DNA from: Multifurca ochricompacta
Lineage: Eukaryota > Basidiomycota > Agaricomycetes > Russulales > Russulaceae
Direction of reading: 5' to 3'
DNA: 38,611 nucleotides
Assembly (NCBI GenBank): GCA_022496185.1
Contig: WTXG01000311.1
Location: 1 to 38,611, forward strand
The translations under genes and the position numbers were made by a program. Position 1 is the stretch's first letter. Every line of letters starts with the position of its first letter. Under the pieces are notes generated by a model. It saw only the letters and a program-made list of their open reading frames with translations. It was not told the DNA's origin and did no database searches. Positions 11,456-23,239 of the stretch are shown here, piece after piece.

Positions 11456-14400
11456 TCAGTGTATCAACGAACCACGTGGCTTCCTCAACGATTCTGCAAT
11501 GTCTAAGAATGCCTCTGTTAGCCGCACCTGGGAGATGTTAGCATTTCATGGGACATGTCTGTTTCTATACGAAAGAAATCACTCACCGTATCCAGCGCGG
11601 TGGCGAAAGAGGAAGGAGCGGTCGCTGCTGTTGTCATTAAGGGGTTACGAGGAGCACTGTTCTGTATATTTAGAGCTTTCTCCGCCATCCTGCGGAGGGT
11701 AGAAGTCGAGGCGTCGTCGCCAAATGACACAGAATGAAAAGATAGCGGTTTCCTAGCAAGTAATCAGAAATCAAATTGGACAAGGAGAAAGTGACTTACC
11801 CATGCTGCATGGCCGCGTAACAGAGTTCTTCGACTGTCTCGTCAGATACTGATGATTCGCCATCGGAAAGGAAGATCATAACCGGCAATCTGAGTTTCAC
11901 GTCACGTAAGAAATGAAACCAAGTAGTGAAACCAGGATTGGAGTTACGTGCCTTTCTGTGCTCCAATTCTTTACCATTACGGTTTGCCCAGCAGAAAGGG
12001 CTACATCGAAATCGGTTCCACCACTGGGCTTCTTGGTCAACATAGAATCCAACAGTTGATCAGGGGAACTCGTGAAGTCGTTGACCAATACGTTTTCTGT
12101 CGAGTCGTTGAAGAGGACTACGCTGTATGCATCGCGTCGTGCACCAAGTATCCACTGACCGGGAGTTCCAATCAAGTTGCGGGAAGGCCAGAAGTTGTAT
12201 AGGGTTGAATAGACTGCGTCAAGCCCGAGTCGTGCGCCCGATGACTGTTGTCCAATAAGAGCGGCATGACGAGCAGACCAGAAACTGTATAAAGCTGAAT
12301 AGACCGCGCCAAGCCTGTTATTGGCGTTCCTCTGGATTCTATTTGTTGCGGGCGAATCAGCCAAGGGTTTGCGGTCAGTGGAAGACATGGACAAGGATCT
12401 GAAATGCAAGTATAAGATACAACGCCCGTCGACTGACATTACTTTACCTATCAATAACAAATATTCTACAAAGGTGAGGATGTTAGCAGGTTAAGCAGCA
12501 GGACAGGTATAGGCTTACACGTGGAATGCTTGCTGCATCATGGTGGGGTTCTTGCACTCAAACAAATGGCCATCATTGGATATATAACCACGGCCGCTAA
12601 CAGGATCGCCGGGGTTTTGGGGCGGATGAAATATGGGCAATTTGCAGTAAGAGGGCTGCTCCGAGTGTTCCGGTCCTGTGTACATGTGGTGTAAGTCATG
12701 GGGGCGCAGCAATCTCTGGGCAGTTGGCATACCTGAACACATGGCATCGCTACGACAAATGTTAACGAATAATTGTGCTTCGAACATGTAACATACCATT
12801 TCGCAAAATTCATTTGTTCATCACGAGTGTACGGATCTGGTTGCAAAATATTAACACGCGCCCAAGCAAAGGTAAGAAGTATCCAACCCTTAAACCCTAT
12901 AAGCAGAGTCTTAGCCTGAATCTGACCTAGAGAGGAGGATACAAAAGCATACCCATCCTGCGCCAGTAGAGGCCGTGACTAACAGCATCCTTAGGCTTGT
13001 CTGGGCTTGGCACCATCCTTGTCCTCATGTGTTGTATCTCGGCACCAGCACAAGGCATGTCCTCCTCAGAGTGGCAATAATCAATATGAACATGTCTACC
13101 CATCGACGAACAGACGAGATTGCACATCATAGGGGCTCCTTCTTCATTAGAGGAAAACTTGCGATCACCCAATTCAATACTTGTCTCGTCAGATCCTTCG
13201 ATAGCCCAGCGAGTCTGCGTCATAGAACCGTGACTCGTTTCGTGCTCTTTCTGGATGTGGCCTAAATTCCATCAATAAAAATGCGTAAGCTTCTGCAGTT
13301 TTTGGTAAATCAGACTCTTACCAAGCGATAGAGTGCAAAAATAACCACAATTTTTGCAACTATTTTATTTCAGTATCCTTTATTTTAGCACAAAGCATGC
13401 TACGAAATCACACACCGAGTCTCACAGGAGTGGGAAGGCTTTTCTTCCTTTCCGTGGATGTGGGGACCCTCATGCTCTATTTGCTCTGGCTGAATAGTCT
13501 TGATGCACTGCAGCCGCTTCCCAACTGCTTCTTTGTCAGAGCAACATCGGTGACACGATCTCGAACAAACCTTGTGAATACTATACAAGAATCAAGATGA
13601 GATGAGAATCGACTCCCCATTGGCCAATGTTCGATTACCTTTGTATATTGAAATGTGTCATGTTTCCCAGTGAAGGTGGCCTCAATGGGTACCGTGTCAA
13701 TTTGACATATTCCTGGAGCTGAACATAGTGCGGAACAGGGATGCGATTCTCTAGTGGGCCATTTTTTCAGTTTGGATGCCCCCTCGGAGTAGAAACGATA
13801 CAGACCCGCACAAATGACGCACCCCGGGCTCAAGCCCATGCAAGTGTGGTTGGATACAAAGGCGCTTACAAAGGTCACACGTCGCTGCGCACGTCCTCAT
13901 ACCACAGGAATGACTGTCATGATCTCGATCACTGTAGAGAGTCAGGTTAAGGGGTAAGAGTGAATGGATAGGAAATAAACGTGCCTGGGAATGTTACAGC
14001 TCTCGGGGCAGGAATATGTCTTTCCACCTGGTAGTTTTACTTCCTGGAGGGCACAGGGCTAGAGATGCCATGCGTCCGTGAATGAGACACACCCGTGACT
14101 CTTGAAGTCAACTCATACCTCGCCGCACATGTGCACAAGCGCCGAGCATGTGTGTTCTCCTGCCAAGTGCCCCGCAACCTGAGAAAGTGTGAACACATGT
14201 GACTAAGCGGGACACCAATGAGCTTACTTTTGTGCAATCTTCTAAACACCCTCGCTTTCCTGACAACTTGCAAGGTTCGCCACATAAGTGAGCATTGACG
14301 ACGCAACTGCGTACTCTGAGAAAATCGGACTGTTAACAAAACCGCCTGACGTACACATGATCCCCAGGGTGTCCGGCGCTGCAATTTCTTCAGCTGACAG

Positions 14401-17400
14401 GCATTAGGAGAGGGCAGATAACGTACGTTGTGCCGCAAGGCTTGTTATCGTCCTTACAGAACGCACAGTTGTGTACGCACTTATGAATAGTTTGACAGTT
14501 GTGGCCACCCTCGTGCAAGCGACTACGGACACAAAGGAGATGACACGACGCGCACTGAGCTCTGCATAGTTGTGCATTTGCTCTCATCTCGATGACCATA
14601 TCATCGAATCGTCGGCGTAGATCTTCTATGGTAGCATGGCCAGCCTGGAATCGTTCTAAATTGGATTCTAACCAGAGTCGAACATGGTTGACACGCTGGT
14701 CAATTAATCCGTTGATATATGACGCGAGGTTTGACGTCCAACGAGAATCATGCATGAATTGCCGTGGTACACTTGGGCACCAGGACTTTCGTAGAGCATC
14801 GAGGCGCATCTCAACATCAGCTGGTGGAATTTGCTCACGCTCAGCGATGGCAAAGCGTGTCGCGGTATCAGCTGCCTCCACTATAAGGTCGGTGTCAAAG
14901 ATCTAATACTTTATCAGACGCTCTCGTAATGATTAGGGTTGACAAGTTACGGAACCTTTAGGGGTACGGGATCAGGGTCGAAATCGGAGAACCCAGTGGC
15001 CAGTGCGATCGGGAGGAGGGTGGAGAGCATTCTAGCACGATGATCGATCATCGTCTCTGGTGGGAAGATTAAGCACGACAAATGGAAAGAAAGCTGAGGT
15101 ACCAACGAGAGAGCGATCCCCAGTCATTGGCCTATCGGAAGACGTCAATTCACAGTACTCATAAGCCGCTGAAACATGCCTTCAGCTTCGCCATCAGCGC
15201 TTTGATCGTATGAAGGAATTCGCCTGCTGTTGGGTGCGAGGTATTCTGTGCATCCAGTCGTTTCTTAAGTATGGAGAATAACTTGTAGAACTCCTTTGAT
15301 TCGATCACTGGCCACGGTATGATGTCTAGCTTCCCACGGTGAAGGCGTGAGATGAAGTTCGCATTTTGCTCTTGTTGCACGATCTTCTGGAATTTGAGAG
15401 AAAACCTGACAACCGCAACATTCACCGATAAATATTAACACTATTATACGAAATCTTACTCGCGGGTAATTTCCACTTTGTCAGCATCCACAACATCCTA
15501 AGAACCAAGTCATACTACGTGGGGACCATTATAAATAGAGACCTGCCTTGATGATGATGACAAGCGTGGATCGAAAGAGAGACGGGTTGGCTGCTGGGTC
15601 CAAGACAGATGCACTGGACTGGAATGATTGAAAGAGCCCACTGATGTCTCGACTAAATGCAAAGTTGTTGCGGAAAAGGACCTACTGAATATTAGAAGGC
15701 GTCACAATCAGAACATGGTCAACGTACGAGATTCGATATTGCCGTGTTGAATAACACGAGGAGCGTGTCCTCCTGCAGAGACCGCTCAACGCTATCCACG
15801 CCTGCAGTCTTGTCAGTAAATCAAGTCTGATAACTTTGAGTGAAGTAAACCGACCTTCAAAGTCAAGTGCTACTATGAGCTCTGCGTCTGTGGGTGTTAC
15901 GGACATCCATACACCCTCTGTGTACCTCAGTTCAGTCCTAAATGACTAAAAAGCGTGCAACGACACCTGTTGTTCGCATGGCACTTCCTGCAAACGATGT
16001 GTCCAAAAGATGATTTAATGCGAAGCTCTTGCCAACGGATTGTTGGCCCATAGATGATACAACCTTTACGGGCTGCGCATAGTAACGTCAGCGTTCTTAA
16101 ACATTTCAAACAAACGTTGGATGGATCATACCTTTGTTGCCAAGTAGGACTGGAAGATCGACTCATACCAGCCAAATGAAAGTTTGTCCACTATCTTGCT
16201 GACCTCAGCGCCAAGTAGAGACCGTTCCAAGTCCGCGGAGAGGACTCCATCTGCCAGAGGAACAAATCTGTTCTCGCGGCAAACTGCGATGTGAATGGGG
16301 ATGAGACAGAGGACGTCAACTAGCCATTCGCCGACGCGGTAGCGCGATGCGTCCCACTCCGACTCCAGTAATACCTTGTCTCGGAATGATTCGAATCGTG
16401 TTGCAGAGACCTTTATTCGACGTAGTTCGTCGCCTGTAGGCTTCCTCGTCGTTCTTTCAAATGTCTGAATGAGATCCGAGAAGTAAGACTCGAAAGGTTG
16501 TGAATGATTATTAGCGATGAACGTTAGACTCTTCGGTTTCCGCTCGCTCGAGGATGTGACAGTACGGCGCTTCACGGCAGCGAGGACCGGGAATCGGGAC
16601 CAAACCTCAGCGTGGCAGTCAAGTAAACTGTTGTGCAGGGTGAGACGCGCTCCATTGTCTGAGGCATTTTTGCCGCTATTCTCTTTGAACATAAATTCCG
16701 TGAGTTTTTTCGTAATATTGATTGCAATTGACTTCACGAATCCCGCCTCTATGTCGAGGCCAAGGAGAAAGATGCGCCCTCGGCTGACCATGGACGTCAA
16801 GGTAGCACCTTCAATGGGAAACGCTGGGATGTCGAGATCGATTCCATCATTGGAGCCGAATGTTTCCCAATGATACGCGGTCAGCGATAGTCGCGTGTCT
16901 TGAGTGTGAAGGATTAGGAGGCAAGACCCGTCCGGGGACGAAAATATGGAGCGAGGAATCGATGGAAGTTGTAATGAAGCCGGCCTACCGACCATTAGTA
17001 AGACATGTATGGTCGGATGGTACAGAGAGACAAACGAGCGCACCTGAACAGCAATGTAACGAACGAAAAGATACGAGCCTGGGCGCTCGAGTCTACCAAA
17101 ACAATCTCCTCGGTGCCACAAACGAAGGCTGCTTGCAGAATAGAGACTCCAGGTTGGCCATACCATGGGGTAAGATTAACAGTGCTCCCCTGCCCCCTAA
17201 GCGCCTTGAAGGTCTCGTCGAAAACGAACATATGAAGTTGCAACTGGTAACGAACGGTAAATCGAGAAAGAACTTTCATGTAATGATATTGGGGCACCTT
17301 CGTTGGAGCGCACACTGCCAAGGCTCTCGTCGTCTCGTCAAAAGCAAATAAAGCATCCTGACCTAGCCTCTCGCGGTTGAGACACTTGAGTGGTCTATTT

Positions 17401-20400
17401 TGCTGTATAGCCATATCCATAGCCGGCAAGCGTTCAAGATAGATGGCGAGTTTGTCTTGGTCAACCAGAACAAGGAGGAGCTTCTCGTTCTCGAGGAGCT
17501 GATGGAAGCTGAAAAGGCACTATGAGGTGTGGTGCGAGGTACGGAACGAAGTTGGGCTCATACGCAATATCGGTGCCAACTGGCACGTGAAACATAGATG
17601 AAAGTCGATCGTTTACGGTAGGATTTGGTATGTATTGGGGATCTAACTGCATGCTATGCTTGTCGTCGCTCGTTAAATCTATAGGGTGGGCCCAAAACTC
17701 AAGCTTAGGTTGTTGAGGCGCTTCTCGACGACCAGTCACTATATAGTCTGAGCCCGAGATATGTTAGCTCGTAAAGATGATGAACATCGATATAGATGTA
17801 CCTTGGCCATAATGAGACAGGTGATCTCTGCCCCATCTTCCACCAGAGTGCACCACCCTAAGTGCAAATCAGCTACTAATCTTCAAAGTATTGGTAAACC
17901 CACGGGTCTCGCCAACCGAACGCTTGCATGGCGGAGATGGCGTCGAGATACACCACACTAAACACGATCAGTTTTCAATCCAAATGGGTTTGGTTTAACC
18001 TACGAATCTTTTCGTCCGACCGACTGTGCGTTGATGTCTCGAATAAACTCCACAAGCGCTTGGCTCAGTAATTTCCGTTCCTCGCTCTCCATCTCGTGCT
18101 GTATAGACTTTCGGCAGTAATCTTGCTGCATGACCAACACAGCACGAGTCATCGACTTCACTGTTGCGTCAATTGATGATGCGAGTTGGGCATGCGCAAG
18201 AGCCTCAACCTCCAAGATCACGGGCCGCATTTCCTCGTTTTCTGCGCCTTTCATTTCTAGCAGAAACTGCGAGTCGGGGACGTTAGCCGCAAAAATCCTC
18301 ATGTCTTTGTTGAAAGAGTCCTCGGAATCGCTGGATCCGGAAAACAGAGAACCAACTGCCCAGGTGCCCATTGTAGACCTTTTCTTGACATTACTCGTGG
18401 GGAGCATACGGTATGCACGGTGAAAGTCGCCTTCGAAAAGTAGCGTTTGGATAAGCTCAGCGCGCATTTCCGGTTGTAGAGTTTGATTTTTCTCGAGAAG
18501 GTGGTGGACAGCAATCAAGCGCAGTTTCCGGGACTCGAAGTTTGAGACGCGCCTTAGTACGTTGTCGAATCTTGCGCTCTGAAGGTGCTTCAGGTAAATG
18601 CCCCGAAAATCAGGGTACAGTGACTCGAGGTCGAAGAGCCGCATTGAGCCTGCAAAGGTTATGAGTCACGTGCAAGACGTATGAGGAGACATCATACGTT
18701 CGGCCCCCTGACTAGCATTCGAATTATTGCCAACCCGCTCTCGGGAGGAAAGGCGGTCACGCTCCAATGACCTATATAAGCAAGCGTTCAGCATTGCGTG
18801 GCCCAGAGCATAATCGAGGAAGGCATACGGGAAGAGCTTTAGCACTTCGTCAACAACAGCCTCACGAAGAACGCGCCGCAATGCATCCTCCCCTCTGGCA
18901 ACTTCTCGATGAATCGTATCTCTTCTCTCAGTTGATTCTCGCATAAACATGTTACGAGTATTGTGAGCAACAGCGCGCCACTTCTCGCATTGCTCTGGGA
19001 AAATATCGACAAGGGCTATGTCTGCTAGGGTCTGCACAGCCCTCTCATCCAGATTTTCTGACAGAACTAAGGCATTGTCCATCCTGTAAAGAAGATAAGC
19101 GTGACAATCCAGAGTTCTCCAGCGCCACCTACAGTAATTGTTTGAGGGACACCTGGCTGAACGTGTGTTGATCGAAGGCTTCAGATTGAGTCTGATATGG
19201 AACATAAGAAGCCGTCAAGAACCCTTGAGTAGTGTACGATCGCGAGACCGTATGAGTTCGTTGCGGAGAAAGGTTCCGCGAGAAAAGAGAGGGAGAGGGA
19301 AGCGTCTAGTCGTCGGTGGTAACTGATGGATGCTGGACTCGCCGAAGGTGCTGATGCGTCGAAATGTCTAGTGCGCTGAATATGCCGATATGTCGAGATG
19401 TCAAAGACTTAGCTGGCTTCGCTGCTGCTGGTTCTGTCGAATTTTGTGCTTGTCGTCGTCGAGATAGCTGCTTAGCACTCAAGAAAAAGAAGGAGAGAAA
19501 ATGACCGTTGATTGTGCTTCTGCTGGGTGGTCCTACTACAAGCAAGTATGTACCTTTAAATACCTGTAGAGAGACCTAATAGAAAAGCGGTTATGAAGTA
19601 GAATTAAAGAAGAAAGAAGTTAAGGCGGTGAGAGGCGAGATGAAAGATAGCAATAAAGACGAAACCGGATGAAACCAGAAGAAAACGAATGAACAGGCAG
19701 GCGGCCCGGAGCGTAAACAGTCTAAAAGAATGCTAAGTAAAGCTTTCGTGCTATGCAACGATCGCATTTGTACCGTATCGGAGACAGTCCAAAACTATAG
19801 TCGAATTAATGTCAGAATATTTTATTAGCAGAACTTAAATGAAGAGAGCAAACTGGACCAGCCAGAAGTGGTGACATTCGAGAGAAAGGATTGGAGGCGG
19901 AAGGTAAGGCGGGCCGGAGCGGACCGAAGCGGATGGTTTCGGGCTCAGAGCTCACGCTATTCCTACAGTAGTTTCCCCAGGTAAGAGCCGAGGAACAAAG
20001 ACCGCAGGGTCAACCGGGCAGTCAGGAACAGTCTCATATGGGGAAATATAACGCGAAATCATCTTTGAGAGATAAGAAGCGATGTTATGTAAAGCAGTTA
20101 GAGGAAAATATACCTGAAAACCGGGGTATGCAGCTGCGCCTTCTTCTTGTTCATTTGTTTCAGAGACCTCGAATGTGAAAAGTCTGTCCGACTCTCCAGG
20201 GTCTATGTCAGGAGATTCAGCATCATCTTCCTCGTTATTCCAAACTATGGACGCTGAATGTTCGGGTGATAAAAGTCCAATGACTTGGTCGCATATCTTT
20301 GTGAGATACCTGTTCCAGAATATGAGCAAAGGAGGGTAGAAATTCATAAATTACTCACCGCATAAACGTGACTCTATTACGCCGAACGGGGGAAGCTGCT

Positions 20401-20972
20401 GAATCACTCCAGGTTGAATCTTCAGGCCAATATATAACGTAGTGACGTTCATCGGTGAGATCCGTCGCGTTGGCCCTCACAACATACAGACCAGATGAAA
20501 GAGTTAGCCTGCTGCTGCCAGTACCAGCTGGCGCGAGTAACAGGCGAGCCCTGAGAGCTGGGTTCTTAGCAGGGGGTACCGGTAAAGACGGGAGGCACTT
20601 ACGTATTCTCGTCGACGGCACCAATAGACCGCAACAGGCGTACAATTTCGTCTTTGGATCCGTACACGCCAAGAGGTTTAATCATGAATCGATCTAATGC
20701 TTTGAAATCAACTCTGGAAATGGATGCGTATGCCCCAGGAGACAGTTCATTGATGAAATGTTGGAGAGCGCCTTGGGAAATAATGACCTTGTCAACTGTA
20801 ATATATCATGTTAGCTCAGCAGGCTTCGTATCAAAAGAGAACTCTTACCGAAGCCGTTGCTCCCAGATTCTCCGATGAGGTCTAGGAGACGGTACATGCC
20901 TTTGACTCTTTCAGCCAGGTCGGTAGATGAGGCTAGAGGGGGTCGGTGAAAGTGCACGTCCTGCTGACTCAT
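11456..20972 (-). CDS. Giant gene A: GBP-like GTPase / Cys-His array / vWA protein, interrupted by an LTR-like insertion
   Basis: Minus-strand paralogue of the gene at 27982-37086. It starts at ATG 20972 (MSQQDVHFHRPPL), is shorter than copy B at the N-terminus, and ends at TGA 11456. Parts in order: N-terminal blocks (KGMYRLLDLIGESGSNGF; SSGLYVVRAN; VIYWPEDSTW); the insertion at 19233-19967; charged helical segments (18000-19090); a beta-rich propeller-like part (about 16130-17760); a P-loop GTPase with GQQSVGKSF at 16022-16049, TTEGVWM and DFEG; a Cys/His array (about 12500-14580); and a C-terminal vWA domain (about 11500-12470) with DRSLS, GGTDF and IFLSDGE. Splice sites match copy B closely, including 10-, 9- and 18-nt microexons, but two introns seem to start with GC. 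Apart from the insertion, which brings a stop at 19952-19954, and one 34-nt putative intron (17509-17542), the frame is continuous. Function unknown; a product depends on the insertion being spliced out. Confidence 0.75.
11890..11951 (-). other. Probable GC-AG intron in giant gene A (vWA region)
   Basis: The paralogue splits the codon after WSTE as AG|gtacca. Here the same position reads AG|gcacgt. Using the GC donor and the AG at 11891-11890 gives WSTER followed by LPVMIFLSDGE in phase. The GT four bases downstream gives the wrong phase. Confidence 0.7.
12448..12465 (-). other. 18-nt microexon of giant gene A (vWA MIDAS strand)
   Basis: Encodes IFVID plus parts of the two flanking codons. 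It is bounded by ..gtag on the 5' side and gtaaag on the 3' side. It joins the exon ending QQAFH to the exon beginning SLSMSSTD, placing the MIDAS Asp on this tiny exon. The paralogue has an equivalent 18-nt exon at 36111-36128. Confidence 0.8.
12888..12896 (-). other. 9-nt microexon of giant gene A
   Basis: The nine bases ggtttaagg lie between ..tatag and gttgga. They complete G-F-K between the exon ending WRRM and the exon beginning DPYTRDE. The paralogue has an equivalent exon at 35647-35655. Confidence 0.75.
13571..13580 (-). other. 10-nt microexon of giant gene A
   Basis: The ten bases tattcacaag lie between ..tatag and gtttgt. They encode Y-S-Q plus one base, joining the exon ending FQYTK to one reading EAVGKRLQC. 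The paralogue has an equivalent 10-nt exon at 34970-34979 encoding Y-T-Q. Confidence 0.8.
15132..15179 (-). other. Probable GC-AG intron in giant gene A (after the GTPase domain)
   Basis: The reading ..MAKLK stops at AAG|gcatgt and resumes at gcc aat gac tgg (ANDW) after the AG at 15133-15132. The paralogue has AAG|gtcaga then ANDW at the same point. The nearest alternative GT donor introduces an immediate stop. Confidence 0.7.
19233..19967. mobile_element. 735-bp solo-LTR-like insertion inside an exon of giant gene A
   Basis: The inserted DNA begins TGTACGATCG and ends ATTCCTACA on the plus strand: TG..CA ends with 4-bp inverted TGTA/TACA termini, as in LTRs. It is flanked by GTAG at 19229-19232 and again at 19968-19971. 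Removing the insert and one GTAG rejoins the coding frame as G-E-T-T-Q-G-F-L-T, matching G-E-T-I-Q-G-F-M-T in the intact paralogue. It contains no long open frame. TATTTAAA- and AATAAA-like motifs on the minus strand fit an LTR promoter and polyadenylation region. A 5-bp duplication would be more typical of LTR elements. Confidence 0.7.
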
Positions 20973-22098
20973 GTTTGCGTGCTCTCTCGGGTGCCGATCT
21001 AAAAATTATAGAAGTTAGATAGATGACGGCTGTTTGAGACGCATCCAGAATTCCCAAATATTTGTTGTCGCTAGACGTACTCGCATGCGAATCTGCATTG
21101 CAATCATAGAAGTTTCAACACCAGGCCAAATTTAGGTCTGCGGGCTCATGTACAAGTGGGCCAATGCTACGTACCGCTGTAACTGTCGCGTGTCTGCGCA
21201 ACAGTGAATTCAGCTTGCTCTGCTGTGAGAAGGGTACGGCCAGGTGAACAAACTTATCAAAGAAGGATCTATCAGCATACCGTTCACGTGTGCCTGTCCG
21301 TTTGTGGTCACAGTCCGTGTTTTCTCGTCTGTACGTCCGAAAAGATATCAAGAAACTATTGTCAAGGGGGCTATATACTACGTACTACGGACACGCTGGG
21401 TCACAGATTGTGGGCTCGTGGTTTGGGTTTGCTCAAATGGGCGGCCGATAAGGTTTTCCACATATGAGGAACGCCATGGGAAGAGGTTAAGGGGGCGCGA
21501 ACGAAATGCGCTAAGATCCATATGGATGGAGGGTAGTTCGACTCAAGTAGCGGGGGGGGCAGATCTAAAAAATAGGAAAGGAAGAGCCTTTGGCAGGAAC
21601 AATCCTCCCCCCTCCCCCATACTTTATAGCTTTTGGAAGCAAATATCAGCATATAATAGGTCACCGCCTTACTAGGAACACGAGGAAAGTGGCTGTTGTT
21701 ATGTACGTGAGATCAGTTCACATCTTAAGTTTGTAATTATATTACATAAGCATACCTGTGACACGAATCATCCCACATATGCCCTAAACCCTAACTGGCA
21801 CGATTGAACCGCTCAGTTTCCGCGAGGCGAGTCGCGCAACTAAAGCGCTATCAAAATGTGCTCCAAAGAGCACATTTCAAGAAGATGTGCATAGCAAGGA
21901 GGTGTGCTTACATATGTCTTACAGCAGCCACATTGCAGAGCTACTTTCTAGAACCTCAAAATGGAGAACTCATCAGGAAAATGACATGTTGCTGGAATGA
22001 CTAGTGCTAGCCATTCTAGTCATTCTAGCACTTTGAATTCAAAACTAGCTCTAAAAGATTTGTCTTGATGCTAGAGCTACTTTTCAAATCTAAAGCTA
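20973..22098. other. 5' flank of giant gene A, no gene seen
   Basis: Contains the promoter and leader of gene A (minus strand). Frames on both strands are short and without family motifs. A CT-rich tract (21600-21620) and a double CCCTAAA (21781-21794) are present. From about 22000 the base composition shifts towards A/T with several CTAG-containing short repeats, just before the transposon. Confidence 0.5.
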
Positions 22099-22218
22099 TA
22101 GTGGGTTAAAAAACTGCCCCAATGTTTGCTCATTTTGGAAAGATTGGCATGGTGTGAAGTAATGACATAAGCAGAAAATGTGGGAAAATCACATGGTATA
22201 CTATGGCATGTTGGCTAT
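22099..22218 (+). repeat. Left terminal inverted repeat of the Tc1/mariner-like element
   Basis: Starts TAGTGGGTTAAAAAACTG. It is matched by the reverse complement of 23240-23359 through to ..TTGGCTAT, after which the two sides diverge. Confidence 0.9.
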
Positions 22219-22560
22219 GGGTACCAACAAAGGCACCCCAGGGTTACCCCTGGCATTCACTAAAGATGGCAGAGGGTGGAAGGAAGTTTCAGCAGGACAA
22301 TGATCCAAAACACACTTTTAAGAAGGCGAGTGAGTGGTTTGAAGATAGGAATATTGAAGCCTGGTATGGACAGCCCAATCCCTTGAGATATTAACCCCAT
22401 TGGACACCTCTGGGTGGATCTGAAGAAGGTTCTTAACCAGTCAAGGGGGTACCTGAGTTGTGGGAGAGGGTGGTGGAGGAGTGGAATAAAAATGCACCAG
22501 AGTGATGGCAAAAGGTTATAGAAAGGATGGCTGAAAGGATATAAGCAGTTACCAAGGCAA
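22203..22560 (+). pseudogene. Transposase fragment, Tc1/mariner DDE type, broken
   Basis: Only the C-terminal part of a DDE transposase remains. It shows QQDNDPKHTFKKASEWF, the hallmark of the second catalytic Asp in Tc1-like enzymes. After an in-frame stop near 22393 and a frame change comes a block like the region around the last catalytic acid (IGHLWVDLKKVLNQS), then LWERVVEEWNKNAPE with further stops. No N-terminal DNA-binding part is seen. It cannot make an active enzyme. Confidence 0.85.
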
Positions 22561-22636
22561 AAAGGGGTGAAATAAAGTAGTAATTGGGCAGATAGTAGAT
22601 TTAAAAGGCAGGTCAAAAAACTGTCCTGATGATTGA
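22541..22636 (+). repeat. Direct repeat copy 1 inside the Tc1-like element
   Basis: Begins ATAAGCAGTTACCAAGGCAA and runs into GGTCAAAAAACTG. It is nearly the same as 23079-23175. It covers the transposase C-terminal end plus a subterminal piece. Confidence 0.85.
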
Positions 22637-22792
22637 TTGATTTGATTTGATCATAAAATGCTTATATGATGGCCAATGTCTTTGATCCAAATTGGGCATG
22701 GTAGCCAGGAAGCAGGGCTTTCAGACATACAGCCACACCATAACCAGATTCCTAAATGCTGAGGTGCTATAGAGTGAATACTAGAAATGGTG

Positions 22793-22823
22793 CAAACATT
22801 GGGACTGTTTTTGACCCACTGTA
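22793..22823 (-). repeat. Internal TIR-like fragment in inverted orientation
   Basis: Reads GCAAACATTGGGACTG then TTTTTGACCCACTGTA, close to the right end of the element (CAAACATTGGGGCAG .. GACCCACTATA). It suggests that a second, smaller element is nested in the first. Confidence 0.7.
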
Positions 22824-23078
22824 AAGACACCCTGTAGCACACTGCAGACCCCATCTTGTCCTCTTGGGGCTGTAGGCTCTTAGCAATTGTTCAATATAAG
22901 TCTATTCTTGCTGCATAAGCAAGGCAAAGTCCTCTGACTGCTTCAAGCCTTACACATGCATTAATCTCCATGTTCTGGGCAGCTTCCAACTAGGATTTTA
23001 TCACCACTGAGTTTTACTACAATCATAACATCTAATCTAATCAAACAAAGCAAGTGCAGGATAGAAGCACCCATTACA

Positions 23079-23175
23079 ATAAGCAGTTACCAAGGCAAAA
23101 AAGGGTGATATCAAGTAGTAATTGGGCAGATAGTGGATTTGAAAAGGCAGGTCAAAAAACTGCCCCAATGATTGA
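23079..23175 (+). repeat. Direct repeat copy 2 inside the Tc1-like element
   Basis: Second copy of the block at 22541-22636, again ending in GGTCAAAAAACTGCCCCAAT, which itself resembles the element's terminus. Confidence 0.85.
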
Positions 23176-23239
23176 TTATTTTGTTTGATTTATTAAACAA
23201 TGAGTTTTGATTCAAATCACAAGAGGTTTGATTTGCCAG

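Noticed and set aside
16517..17351. Plus-strand frames of 118 and 163 codons
   Set aside because: Antisense shadows of giant gene A exons that align with copy B.
19306..19545. 79-codon minus-strand frame inside the LTR-like block
   Set aside because: No similarity to a retroelement protein; expected by chance in 735 bp.
21781..21794. Double CCCTAAA, resembling a fungal telomere repeat
   Set aside because: Only two units, within ordinary sequence; too short to be an interstitial telomere or chromosome end.
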